DNA from: Neckera pumila
Lineage: Eukaryota > Streptophyta > Bryopsida > Hypnales > Neckeraceae
Reading direction: 5' to 3'
Assembly (NCBI GenBank): GCA_963969595.1
Contig: OZ018415.1
Location: 16,740,001 to 16,804,000, forward strand
Length of the DNA: 64,000 nt
A program made the position numbers and the translations under genes. Positions 37,901 to 49,759 of the stretch are shown in pieces. The notes beneath the pieces are model-generated. The model had not been told where the DNA came from. It made no database searches and saw only the letters and a program-made list of their open reading frames with translations. Each line of letters begins with the position of its first letter. The stretch's first letter is position 1.

Positions 37901-38503
37901 AGAACTATGGATCGTTTTCTGACTAGTCACCTTTGTATTCTGGCTGGGTGGGTTTCCTTCCCCTTGCTACTATGAGACCTCTGAGCTTGCGCATCATTTG
38001 TCGGATGATGTGAAGCGGTTACTTCCTGCAGTTGCCCCATCTTTGTGTTCTCTTCTTGACCTTTGTCAAGGCCTTCAGTAGTTTAAGGTCCTTGCGCACT
38101 TGCTTAATTGCTTAGGCCGGTTTCCATGTTAGAATCACCCGTGGCTGTCCAACAACTATAACAATTCACTACATTATTCAAAGCTTTCGCCCAGATTGGT
38201 ATCGGTTCCCGGGTTACTCTACCACACATATACCGACGTATTCTGCTTGGGATATGTAGCCTTTTCAAGGCAGTGAGTGCGTATCAAGTTGGTTAACCTA
38301 ACCCTTACTACCCTGCTTAGAGGATACCACCAAAGAGGGCAGTCCCCTTTGGCCTCCCCATCGACCAATTGCTCGCAAACATGATGGATTATTGACCCAA
38401 AATGCAGCATTGGCCTGCTGCATGTATTTCTTTGAAAGAGTCAGATATACATATAGGAATATGGATATTAGTCGTCACTGAAAACGAGCCTTGCAGAGCG
38501 CAC
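37010..38503 (-). other. cox1 group II intron at position 511, 5' part
   Basis: The sequence immediately after cox1 nt 511 begins GTGCGCTCTGC, the GUGYG start of group II introns. Domain I-like sequence and the maturase remnant follow. No 3' splice site or downstream exon is found on this strand. Confidence 0.7.
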
Positions 38504-39014
38504 TAGCAATAAAATTGATAGAACCTAAAATAGAGGAAGCACCTGATAAATGGAGATTAAAAATGGCTAAATCCACAGATCCTACCAAATGACTGGTTAT
38601 ACCACTTAATGGTGGATAAACCGTCCATCCGTTAACAGTGCCCACTTCTACCAGAGCAACACTTAAGAGAAGTAATAGAGACGGTGATAACAACCAAAAA
38701 CTAATGTTATTTAATTGGAAAAATGCTATATCAAGTGCACCTATAAGAATCAAAACGAACCAATTACCAAATCCACCTATCATTGCAGGCATAACCATAA
38801 AGAAGATCATTAAAAAAGCGTAAGCTGTTATTAACACATTATAAAGTTGATGATATCCACCAAGAATTTGATTGCCAGGCTGTGCTAATTCCATACAAAT
38901 TAGTACTGAAAAGCATGTACCCATAACTTTAGCAATGGCACCAAAAATGCAATGTAAAGTCCCAATATCTTTGTGGTTCATGGAAAACAGCCATCGTTGT
39001 GCAAAATTGTTCAT
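38504..39014 (-). pseudogene. cox1: cox1 5' exon (nt 1-511), nuclear copy
   Basis: Cytochrome c oxidase subunit 1 is the catalytic core of respiratory complex IV. The copy starts [20 protein letters not shown] and keeps frame to [14 protein letters not shown] over exactly 511 nt, ending at the known intron site. Several residues differ from plant cox1 in ways that fit C-to-T or G-to-A change, for example LILIGALD where LI(P)I and APD are expected, and AYAFLMIF for AHAFLMIF. It has no downstream exon in phase and is not functional here. Confidence 0.93.
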
Positions 39015-39563
39015 TTCAGAACTCCATCTTTCAATAATACCATACTTTGTTGAACTAGTTCCGATTGATGTTTTTCGCAATTTAGAAAAGCAAAATTTGT
39101 CACAAACTGTTTCGTGAAAACAGATGACTATCTTCTCTTGTAAATTGCTGCAATAATGCTCTTGAATAGCTAATAGTGTTTTCAACTTTTGCTCCACTTG
39201 TTGGCATAATACAGCTTGCACTGTCTGTTTGCACTTAGGTGCGCAGCACGTAAGCAGATCATTTATACAAGATTCTCCAGTCATTCGCGTACTTGAACGC
39301 AAACTTATACTATGTAATTCATGCTGTTTCTTCAACTTGAACAATAGAGCTTCTTGAAAACTCATCAATTGCTGTAGCTCTGAAAGAAGAGCTTTGCTTT
39401 GCACATCGGAAGTAGCTTTTAAAATTTCACCAAAGGTTTTTTGACTAAATAGAATAAAACCTATAAAACTTAAAGCTACAATAATTTCTTCATTATAATT
39501 TATGATTTGTTTTGAACTTAAAACACAAAAAATTAAAATAGCGAATATAATAAATTCACGCAT
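39011..39563 (-). pseudogene. atp4: atp4 (ATP synthase subunit 4), frameshifted nuclear copy
   Basis: Subunit 4 (orf25/ymf39) is the membrane stalk subunit b of mitochondrial ATP synthase. The copy starts [20 protein letters not shown] and holds to KFCFSKLRK. There one extra A in an A-run (about 39075-39080) shifts the frame. In the other frame the expected ending, [17 protein letters not shown], is still readable. The true stop TGA (39013-39011) overlaps the cox1 ATG. The shift fuses atp4 to cox1 in one 362-codon frame. Confidence 0.9.
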
Positions 39564-40076
39564 TCATATTTTTCTTTTTTGGTCCGTTCTTAATATTCAT
39601 TACGGTGTTCCTTTGACCTCGTAAAACATAGATTTTGTTAAGAGCTGTGGTTCAACATGACGTTGAAGAAGTTATATGATGAGTAGAGGGACTCATAATT
39701 GAAAGTGCATTTTTTTTTATCACTTGTGAGACACTAATTTCTCCTAAAGAACATACATAGGATTTATTCAATCGTTTTAATTGATTAGCATTTAATCTTT
39801 TTACCATTTTGTTACACCACTTGGATGCTTCATATACACTTGAGTATAGATAGGATATACTGGTATCAAAGTATTCTTTGAAAACAACATCATGTTCAAC
39901 AATGTGATTGCTTGGCTCTGTGCCTACACTCTGATGTGAAATCAGCTATTTTCGTAATTTGAGAATGCAACTTATTTTGGTAATCCATCATTATATAATA
40001 ATACATAAAAGGCCATATGAAAGATACATAACCAAACAAATTGCGTCAAATAGGTAAATTGATCTAATTGAGGCAT
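39556..40076 (-). pseudogene. atp8: atp8 (ATP synthase subunit 8, ymf19), broken nuclear copy
   Basis: The copy starts [19 protein letters not shown]. It hits a TAA after NDGLPK, has a frameshift and a TGA in the next segment, and later another TGA. Readable parts include FKEYFDTSISYLYSS, MVKRLNANQLKRLNKSY and LNKIYVLRGQRNTVMNIK. Its end overlaps the atp4 start (ATGCGTGA), so atp8, atp4 and cox1 were an overlapping cluster in the donor mitochondrial DNA. Confidence 0.88.
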
Positions 40077-40265
40077 TTCTATTTTAATTTTTCTTTGCTG
40101 ATCCAAATACTTTTATTGAATCACGAGAGAAGAAAACAAGTTTCCTCCTTTGAGTCCTTATTGAGCCCTTAATGGTAAAGCTCTTTAAGCAAAACCTACC
40201 AAACGGGCTACAGATTTTAATGGGGAATTGAAGAAGGAAAAGTTGGTGAAGAAACTAGAGTCATG

Positions 40266-41418
<1,153 letters not shown>

Positions 41419-41456
41419 GAGCTACATGCGAAGAAATTCGCATGTGTGGTTCTGAC
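41419..41456 (+). other. Group II intron domain V-like hairpin
   Basis: GAGCTACATGCGAAGAAATT followed by CGCATGTGTGGTTCTG forms the GAAA-capped hairpin typical of group II domain V. A CCTATC near 41482 could be the 3' end of that intron. The gene it belonged to is not identified. Confidence 0.6.
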
Positions 41457-42375
41457 TAGGGGGGAGAAAAGCGCCCTATCGGAATTCTTTGATGTGCAGA
41501 GCTTCGCATCTGAAACCCAATGACGCTTTGCGTTCTGCCGAGGCCTTGGGCAGTAATCCAACTCCCACCGACTCGCGAAGAGTTGGCAATGCCGCGGAGT
41601 TAGGGAAGTGGCTTGTTTAAGTGTAGGTGGACAAATCTCAACAATAGCCGCTCTTATAAACTAAGGGGGATTATTCTCATCACAAGTTGCCGCCCTTACT
41701 TGAGTATACCGAGAATTGCCGGTGAAAGGGAGCCCCTAGGGGGGGAATGAACGACTTGTGGTCGCCGACTAACATCGGTTAGGCTTAGAAAGCACTGAAC
41801 AGGTTGGGCAGGTCGACACAAATGACAGCTACAAGAATGGTAATCCTAGTAAACTAGTCCAAAACATGTTCTATATATGTACACATATATACGTTATATA
41901 TACATCTGTAAGAAAACATATAAAAAGAATGCGATAAGTAACACATATAACACATGCGATATGTAACATATAACAAACATGATACATATAATAAGCATGA
42001 TGTAAGCATGATACTTGAGCATGTAACATCTTACAAATGTTGAAAATCTGTATATGTAAATATCATATGTTTGTATACACATATGTATACATTTCACCAT
42101 GTTTTGTTTTGTTTATGTTGGTCTTTTTGTTATTTGACTAGCTCTAATCTAGAGATTCATGACCTGCGGCCTTTTTATAAGAACTCGGAAGTACCTGGTG
42201 ATGGTAATTTGTTGCACAAATTCCTTGTGCACTTGTGGTGTCTTGTTACAGAACATGCTTGAGGATGGACTACATAGGTTATGGGCATATTCCGTGAAGA
42301 ACCCAGTGCTTTGAGAGGAGCTTGCTGGGTTTTGTGGGGGGCTTTGCTGGGAACGGCAAAATCTATCCCGATTCT
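41457..42375 (+). other. Probable cox1 group II intron (position about 732), nuclear copy
   Basis: GC-richer structured sequence at 41570-41830 and an end near CTATCCCGATTCT (42364-42376) directly precede the cox1 exon. An intron at this cox1 position is known in mosses as far as I recall. The middle (41870-42110) is AT-rich and may be later insertion or decay. Confidence 0.5.
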
Positions 42376-42905
<530 letters not shown>

Positions 42906-42919
42906 AAGGTGAAGTCATA

Positions 42920-43400
42920 TAACCATAGGATCTTGTAGTACTTTGGTTTGAAAAGATGTGGAAAAAATTTCAAAAATTTCACCATGTAGATTGCAAGATA
43001 TTAGCGTTTGAAGTGGCAAAAATATTTATTTTGGCCTTGCAAAAAAATAGGCAGCTGCACTTCACAAGGTTAGATCATTATGAAAAAATTCAAAAATGGT
43101 TGTACTTCTTTAGATTCGTTCTTCATGGCAAGATGTCTACATGCTTGAAAATTTCCAGATCACTTGGAATTATACAACATATACAAAAAAATAGTAAATA
43201 GAGAGAAATAAAGGATGATTCAAAATACTAAATTGTTGAGAATTTCGTTTTGGAATTGAAAAATGTCAATCCCAATGGTGAAAATGTTGTCATAAACAAT
43301 CTACATCCTATGATTTTATTTTTTTCAAAAAATATTGAAAATTGAGTAAAATAAACAACTTCAAAGTTTATTTTAGAGTAGAGAATCCATAACTAGCCCG
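42920..43400. mobile_element. Truncated TTAA-family element, subfamily B
   Basis: It aligns with 50650-51160 and 62620-63010 (inverted), for example TTGCAAGATATTAGCGTTTG and TACATGCTTGAAAATTTCC. Both termini are missing. The left side meets the mitochondrial insert. Confidence 0.65.
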
Positions 43401-45290
43401 GCAGCAGAATAATTAATTGTTGCCACATTTCAACGGTACTTTAGACTTAAAATATTTTTTTATTCATTCTATAATTGCATCGTAGAGGTGCCAAAAATTA
43501 AAAAAACTTGTGACCTTCTGAAGGGTAGAAATTTTTATAATGATAGTTTTGGCTAATAATTGGTACCAATGCAAATATTACTTGTTAAAATATACAATAG
43601 GATTTTAGTCTTGAAAATTCTTTTCTTAAGCTTTATGTATTCTACAATTGGACACACACATAACATATATTTTGTAGCCACATATTATAGCATGTAGGAT
43701 TTCATTGTATATAAATTAAAATCATTGTTATAAAAATGTTTCAACATTTGATCACTACAATAATCTCTAATAGTTAAGAATCCTTATCCCAAAATGTTAT
43801 ATATATATATCCCACATAAGGAGCTTTTTAGACTTGAAATCCAAAGAATGGCATAAATTTTGAATCAAAGTTGAAAAAGTTCAAATCCTAAAACTTCTAC
43901 AATAATGAATTCATGCTTCATATGATGGCATATTGTACATGAGTTACAAAATCATTACTTTTTTCATTCTTTACAATTTTACAAAAAAAAATAAAAAAAT
44001 TTGCTCAAATTTTTTGGAATAATTTCCTATCAAAATTCATATAAATATAATAAACTTTAGGTATTGAATAATTTAGATAAATCATTATCTATTAAGTACT
44101 TAATTTAATTATCCAACTTTGTTTTAATTGTAAGATCTTACTAATAGTGAAGGTAAATGTCTCTGTTACCATCTAGGCACATAAGTAATTTGAATACCTT
44201 GAAAAACTATAAGCACAAAGGATTATATACACACATACACAAATTTAAGTGTACAAAACTGCAAGTGGAAACATATTTTTCTACAAAAGACTATCATTAT
44301 AATTTTTAAAAGGAAATTTTAGAAAAATAAATTGGTCATTTTGACAAGAGTCACAAGCATCCCAATGCAACTCTGTAATCAAATATTGTTTGATTTTTGG
44401 CTCAAACCTAATTGTTCTTGAACAATTGACTTATAATATATTATAATATTTGTTCTCTTATAATACTTCCAAAATGAATGTAAAATTCGATTTAAACTCT
44501 TGATTTCCTATTCTTGTACAGTTACATATTTACTTTTATAGAAATTAGTAGAATTAATCCATATGAACAATGGATGAATTAGGGATGGTTTATAATCTGA
44601 GTGTAGAATATTATATATGTGCTTTTATTATAGATGAATGGATGAATTAGGGATGATTTATAATCTGAGTGCAAAATATCATATATGTGCTTTACTATAT
44701 TCTGAAGTGAAGCACAAAATTAAAAAATTCCATCGTATAAAGATCTCATTTATACTTTTTTTTATGTACTTGTGAGATGAAGAAGAAGAAGAATCTTTGC
44801 AAACAATTACTTTGGAGATTACAATGCCAATGAAGTCATTAATTGTAATACTCCAAAGTCTAAATGTTGCAAGTATGCATTTGCAAGCACATTGCTTATC
44901 TGGAACTATACAATTTGTCTATAAGTTTAGATTAATTTAACACAAGTTACCAGAACTAGAAGACAGGTTCAATATTCTTTATTGATTAATCATTAAAGCT
45001 ACCAGAAACTAGGAAAATTTTGCCAATATTTTGCAAGGTTCCTACTTGTCCATTCCAAAAAGTTATTTTCTTGCAAATACATTTAAAAAAAAATTGGCAT
45101 CCAAGTTTAAACTTATTTTTTTACCAACCCTAACTACAAGGAACACTATATATCAATGATAATCATTATCAACTTTGCCTACATTTCAATGAATATAAGC
45201 ATGAATGAAGAAGGAAAACATGGTAAACTTGATTGAGAAAGAAAAGTCTGATTACGAGAAGCCATAGTGATGCTAAACTACTAAGGGATG
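43401..45290. other. AT-rich intergenic DNA
   Basis: No gene is recognised. It holds a two-copy tandem repeat at 44571-44700. Confidence 0.6.
44571..44700. repeat. Two tandem 68 bp units
   Basis: Units beginning TGGATGAATTAGGGATG start at 44571 and 44639 and are highly similar. Confidence 0.9.
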
Positions 45291-46517
45291 CTTGACACCT
45301 AGATGCCGGGCCAATTTGTTCTGAACGTTTGTTGTTGGAGAATGACATTCTGTGTTCGGCACAGTTGTTGGAGTTGTCAACGTCAGTGCCTGTTCAAGGT
45401 CAATGTGTGAGCGCTACATTGGACAGCCACCACAGAGAGAGCTCTCGTCTTCAGACCACAACAGAAGGTGACGAATTGCTGGGATAGGCCACAAAAAAAA
45501 GTGCAGCATCCTTGTGAGAGGCAACAGCAGCAATGTAAGAAGAGTGACATGAGTGACGCGAGTGATTTAAGTGAGAGGAGGGGACAAAGAGCTAGATTCA
45601 ACCTGTGTCAATATCACCTTCAACTCTCTTGTCCTGCACCAGCTGCACTTCGACCTCAACGCTGCCGTCGCGACATTAACACTAGCAGATGCTCCAAACC
45701 TTCTTGCTTGTAAGACTCGAGCGATCCAGTTTCGATTGCAAGGAGGAGGGAGCTCCAGGTGTCACGTCTGTGTTTGGACTCAATCTCCCATGCAACTCCA
45801 CTTCAGGACGTAACGTCTTAATTACGAGTGCGTCGCCATGCAGCTGATCTCGTGAAGACAACTTAAAGGCAAGATTGCAGTATGGATACTCTGCCTCGGT
45901 CGATCCATCGTTTGACAGGCTCATCTATAAATTTGCTTCCCCACACATGCCCGATGTTTCGAACCATGAAAGTTCTGTCCTCTGTTCCTTGGAAGAAGAT
46001 TGATAGATATCATGGCACCATGCGTCTTGGATCATTTGTGCAATGACTTCAGTGGAGATTGAAAACTCTGCGGCCACTTGACGTCGGTGTTTGGGAGGAT
46101 GAAAGCGAGTAGGCAACATTGCGAGTCAAGGAGCAACATTTCTGGAGAGGATACTTCTCTTCTTTTGCAAGTATCTTGGAGACTCTTCACTGCAATGCTT
46201 TTTTCAAGTGACATATTTTCTTGATGCATGTTCTCAGCACTTGTAGTCAGGACGCTACAAGATATTGTGATCCTTATAGTGGGAGGAGCTGAGACTTAAG
46301 AATGTTCTCGTTATTGTGGTTGAGAGTGCTTCCAATTCCCAAACTGCCATAACAAGACTTGGCAGATTAAATCTTCAAGTATGGCTCGTCCCGAGCCAAC
46401 GTTTGATGTATTGATCACTGACAACGAGACTGTCCATTCAACAAGAGACCTTCGTAGCGGTGAAGACAAAATTGGAGCAGTATTGAAACTTCCTGTAGCG
46501 TGCTTGGGTTTCTCGTC
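45291..46517 (-). other. GC-richer non-coding or untranslated region downstream of the 286-residue gene
   Basis: The base composition is like the neighbouring gene rather than the AT-rich flanks. Short minus-strand frames (46229-46032, 46119-45925, 45924-45682, 45601-45383) have plausible composition but no recognised motif and are separated by stops. Part could be 3' UTR or remnants of another gene. Confidence 0.35.
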
Positions 46518-47378
46518 TTACACAGGTAGGCCGTGCAGAGCAGCTTTGTAGCTACTCAGATTACTTTGCAGGTAATCTTCGGTCCTGCCAAACTTGGTGT
46601 AAGGGAAGTCGGACTTATAGATCTTCCAGTCATAGTACGGCGTACTCGTGTACTCAGTGGGACTAATCTTGCCCCACGCCTGCTTGTGAAGATGCTCTGC
46701 ATTCAGATTCCCTAAGGAATCCGTGACATTCTGCACAGCGATCGACATGTCCACGACATTGTCCAAGTTCACACCCGTCAGGGTTTCAAAGGCTTCCACC
46801 TTCGACACCGCTGCCCCTGTTTGCCCTGCCAGCATGGTTTGCCTGCGCATCGTAGCTCGCCGAATAGACTCTCTCTTGTGATCCAAGAACACCGAGCCCC
46901 GCTGCAGGAGCGTGGATCCTCGGAGGGCACCGCCGTCTGATGCTCTCCGGACCAACGTTACTGCACGAGCCCTCGAGCGTCTCCTTCCCAACCAATTGTC
47001 CGTCTTCGGTTTCTGAGAGCATCGTCGAGGTTTGGGTTTCGGCGGCACAATCCTGCCGCACTCCGACATGACTCGCTTGTGCCGTGGCTTCAGCTTCGCC
47101 GCCATGTCCTTCTTGAACTTCTCCATCTCGGTGGGCTCACCGATGTTGCGTTCTCGCTCCTTCGGAGAGAGGACACGAATATTCCATGGCTTGATGGGCG
47201 GGTGCGGATAGATCCTGTTGCCGAGCTCTCGCAGCGTTGGGTTCTCGATCTTTTCTCGATCTACGATGAGCGCCATGACTCGGTGTAAGTAGGGACGCTC
47301 CTTGAGCCGCTCCTCTTCCGCGGCAATAAAGGCATCCTCTAGCTGACCTTCGACGTCCTCTCCTGGGCAGTCCCTCAT
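46518..47378 (-). CDS. Unidentified 286-residue basic protein
   Basis: I do not recognise the family. One intact frame starts MRDCPGEDVEGQLEDAF and ends ALHGLPV before TAA. The N-terminal third is acidic then mixed, with HPPIKPWNIRVLSPKERERN. The middle is strongly basic (PPKPKPRRCSQKPKT, RRRSRARAVTLVRRA). The C-terminus is rich in aromatic and charged residues (STPYYDWKIYKSDFPYTKFG). There is no signal peptide, membrane segment or cysteine cluster. The GC content is clearly above the flanks and the frame is long and clean, so it is very likely a real single-exon gene or a large exon. A TATA box lies about 195 bp upstream. The C-terminal style recalls small axonemal microtubule-associated proteins, which would suit sperm flagella in a bryophyte, but that is speculation. 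Confidence 0.75.
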   Translation of the reverse strand: MRDCPGEDVEGQLEDAFIAAEEERLKERPYLHRVMALIVDREKIENPTLRELGNRIYPHPPIKPWNIRVLSPKERERNIGEPTEMEKFKKDMAAKLKPRHKRVMSECGRIVPPKPKPRRCSQKPKTDNWLGRRRSRARAVTLVRRASDGGALRGSTLLQRGSVFLDHKRESIRRATMRRQTMLAGQTGAAVSKVEAFETLTGVNLDNVVDMSIAVQNVTDSLGNLNAEHLHKQAWGKISPTEYTSTPYYDWKIYKSDFPYTKFGRTEDYLQSNLSSYKAALHGLPV

Positions 47379-47574
47379 GATTTCACCAACTCTTCTCGCC
47401 TATACGCACTCAAATTTCGTCTAGATGGTACCCAGCTTTCGCATGTTGAATCGAAAACTTTCCGGTACGTACTTCCGTTGGAATGTTTTGCTGCTATTTA
47501 CTTCTAGCCTTTCAACTGATAAATCCTGCAGTCTATTGTCGACGAAATGAGGCCGAGCGCTTGGAGTCCGCACC

Positions 47575-47581
47575 TATATAT
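47575..47581 (-). promoter_or_regulatory. TATA-like box for the 286-residue gene
   Basis: GGATATATAGG on the minus strand lies about 195 bp before the ATG at 47378, giving a 5' UTR of roughly 160 bases. Confidence 0.45.
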
Positions 47582-47649
47582 CCACAAGCTTCAGCTTACT
47601 GACTTCTAGGCTGCGTCGACTGATCATAGCATATATGAATCCTGGAGAC

Positions 47650-48374
47650 GTGATCCTTATGAATTTCAACAATCAACCACTGGTCTATTGTTATTGGGAG
47701 GAACAAAAGAAAAGCTTGAGCAACCGAGCAGCATCAACATAATGAAATGACATGAACCAAATCCCTGTTGCTGAACAAAACACTTGTACAGCAAATCCGT
47801 GAACTGTTTCTTGTACCAATTGGGAGGAGTGATTGAATCTTTAGCGCCAATTTCATCACCGTACCATTCCTGCACTGTCTATGGGTACTGAAGTGAAGTG
47901 AAGTGAAGTGTGGGGAGTGCAGATTCCAACGGACGTGATTGATGAATGACAATTGTTTATATGATCACATGTGCGAAAGGACGGTCCAGCATTGTATGAG
48001 GTGGGCACTACAAGTTCTAAACCGACCCATATTTTTTTTCCTTAAACGTTTTTTGTGGGTTGTATGCTACTTGCAGCTACAGATAATTCTTGCAGAGTAG
48101 TCAGATGAACTAACAACTGGGATGTACATTCAAACCTCCTTCTCTTGACCTTCTCAGAAATGACGTTAAAGAATATCTTGCATGTATGATTTTGAATTTC
48201 AATTCTAACCTCATTTGGCCACTACAGTTAAATGCATATTACTTTATTTTATATTCCACAATGAAATCCCACGCCTTCTATATGGCATTGCATTTCTAGA
48301 TACTTATAGTGAAGGTTTAACCTCATACTATTAAAAAATAGTGAAGCAAACTGATAGCTAGTACAAAACATGCA
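47650..48374. other. Intergenic DNA
   Basis: A short GAAGTGAAGTGAAGTG repeat lies at about 47890-47910. Two overlapping minus-strand frames (47952-47666) lack recognisable features. Confidence 0.5.
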
Positions 48375-48378
48375 TTAA

Positions 48379-49149
48379 CCCTTGAAGATTTGACTATGTT
48401 TTTAGCAATACTGCTCCAAAATTGCCATTTCTAGTACAAATAGTCAAGTATCAATTTTTAGAAGAAAAAAAAAATGGTAGTCACTCTTTGGATTCATTCT
48501 TCAAAGCAATTTGGCTACGTGCTTGAAAATTTTCATATCCTTTGAAATTGCACAACATATAGGAAATAAGTAATAAATAGAAAGAAGTAGAGAATGATAC
48601 AAATTACTAAATTGTCAAGAGCTTAGTTATGGAATTGAACAATGCAAATCCCACGATTGCAATGTTGTAATAAACAATTTACACCCACTATTTTAATTTT
48701 TGTGCAAAAATATTGAAAATTGATTTTAATGAAAGACTTCAAAGCTTATTTTTAGAATATAAATTCTATAACTACCCATTGGGATTGACAAACTAAAACC
48801 ACTCATAATTTTCATCTCATTGATCAAAATGGAATGATTAAAAGCCTTTAACGTATATATAAATTTAAAAAATATTTTTTATTTTTTATTTTTATTTTTA
48901 TTTTTTTAATCATTTTTTTTTAATCATTTTTTTGGGTTGCCCGATTATGCCTGTCAAACTTTGAAAAGTACATATCATACAATAACCTTTAAACCATATA
49001 GTCAAAAGTTACAAAAATTGTTGTGCCTTTAAGCTACCCCTTAGGTACATGTTGTGTGTAAACTTCAAAGGAAAAAATAAAAAATCCGTTTGTAGTGAGC
49101 TACCAAAAATTGCAAAGTTGCCAAAAAACGTCATTTGGTCTTTTAGGGA
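48379..49149. mobile_element. TTAA-family element, about 770 bp, subfamily B
   Basis: The left end is CCCTTGAAGATTTGACTATG after TTAA (48375-48378). The right end is GGTCTTTTAGGGA before ATAA (49150-49153). The interior matches 42920-43400 and 50650-51480. Confidence 0.7.
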
Positions 49150-49284
49150 ATAAAATTGTCAAATTTTCACATTAAACATGTAGAATTATAGTAGAGAACA
49201 TAATATTGTAAACCAAATTTCTATCTCTTGCTATGTTTTAGTAAATATCAAGCCATGTTTTAGGCCCAAAGTTCAAATATATAG

Positions 49285-49567
49285 CATTAGATGAGATTCG
49301 GGGGTGTTGGAGGGCTCCAAGTTCCCCTGCTATCTGCTACGTTCCCAGACTGTGGGAACGCAGCAGCAGCAGCTAGCTTACGTGGTCAAGCAATTGCCAC
49401 GTCATTTTTTGAAAAATGAATTTTTTTTTGCTTAAGATGATATTTTGGTAAGATTTTTTTTTTTTTTTTCTAAATTCTGACACACCCATACTAGCATTCA
49501 CTGAATCTGGGCAGATCAAGGAACAGGCCTAAAACGGCCCTCCAAGACCCCCAAATATCATCTAATG
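49285..49567. mobile_element. 283 bp element with 31 bp inverted ends, copy 1
   Basis: The ends begin CATTAGATGAGATTCGGGGG and, inverted, CATTAGATGATATTTGGGGG. An internal hairpin near 49339-49372 pairs ACGTTCCC with GGGAACGC. A second copy lies at 60832-61116. It is non-coding, and no clear target duplication is visible. Confidence 0.8.
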
Positions 49568-49759
49568 TTTGAACAACATCTCTTTTTGTGAATTTTTCAA
49601 ATTTTCAAAGTAGAATAAAACCTAGAGTTGTAGTCTTCATTTTGTTGTTTATTTCAAATTCAAAAGAGAACAATTCAAAGGTCAAAATTGGATAATCAAG
49701 AAGAAAACTAGCAAAATAATGCATTCATTGCACAATAATGTATTTATAACCATATTTAA

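Noticed and set aside
38638..39117. Plus-strand frames over the cox1/atp4 copy
   Set aside because: They are antisense to clear cox1 and atp4 similarity.
45383..46229. Adjacent minus-strand frames downstream of the 286-residue gene
   Set aside because: They are in part the same frame separated by a stop, with no motif. They could be UTR or a dead gene, and splicing could not be supported.
46315..46551. Plus-strand frame containing MARPEPTFDVLITDN
   Set aside because: It overlaps the 3' end of the better supported minus-strand gene, is short and shows no domain.
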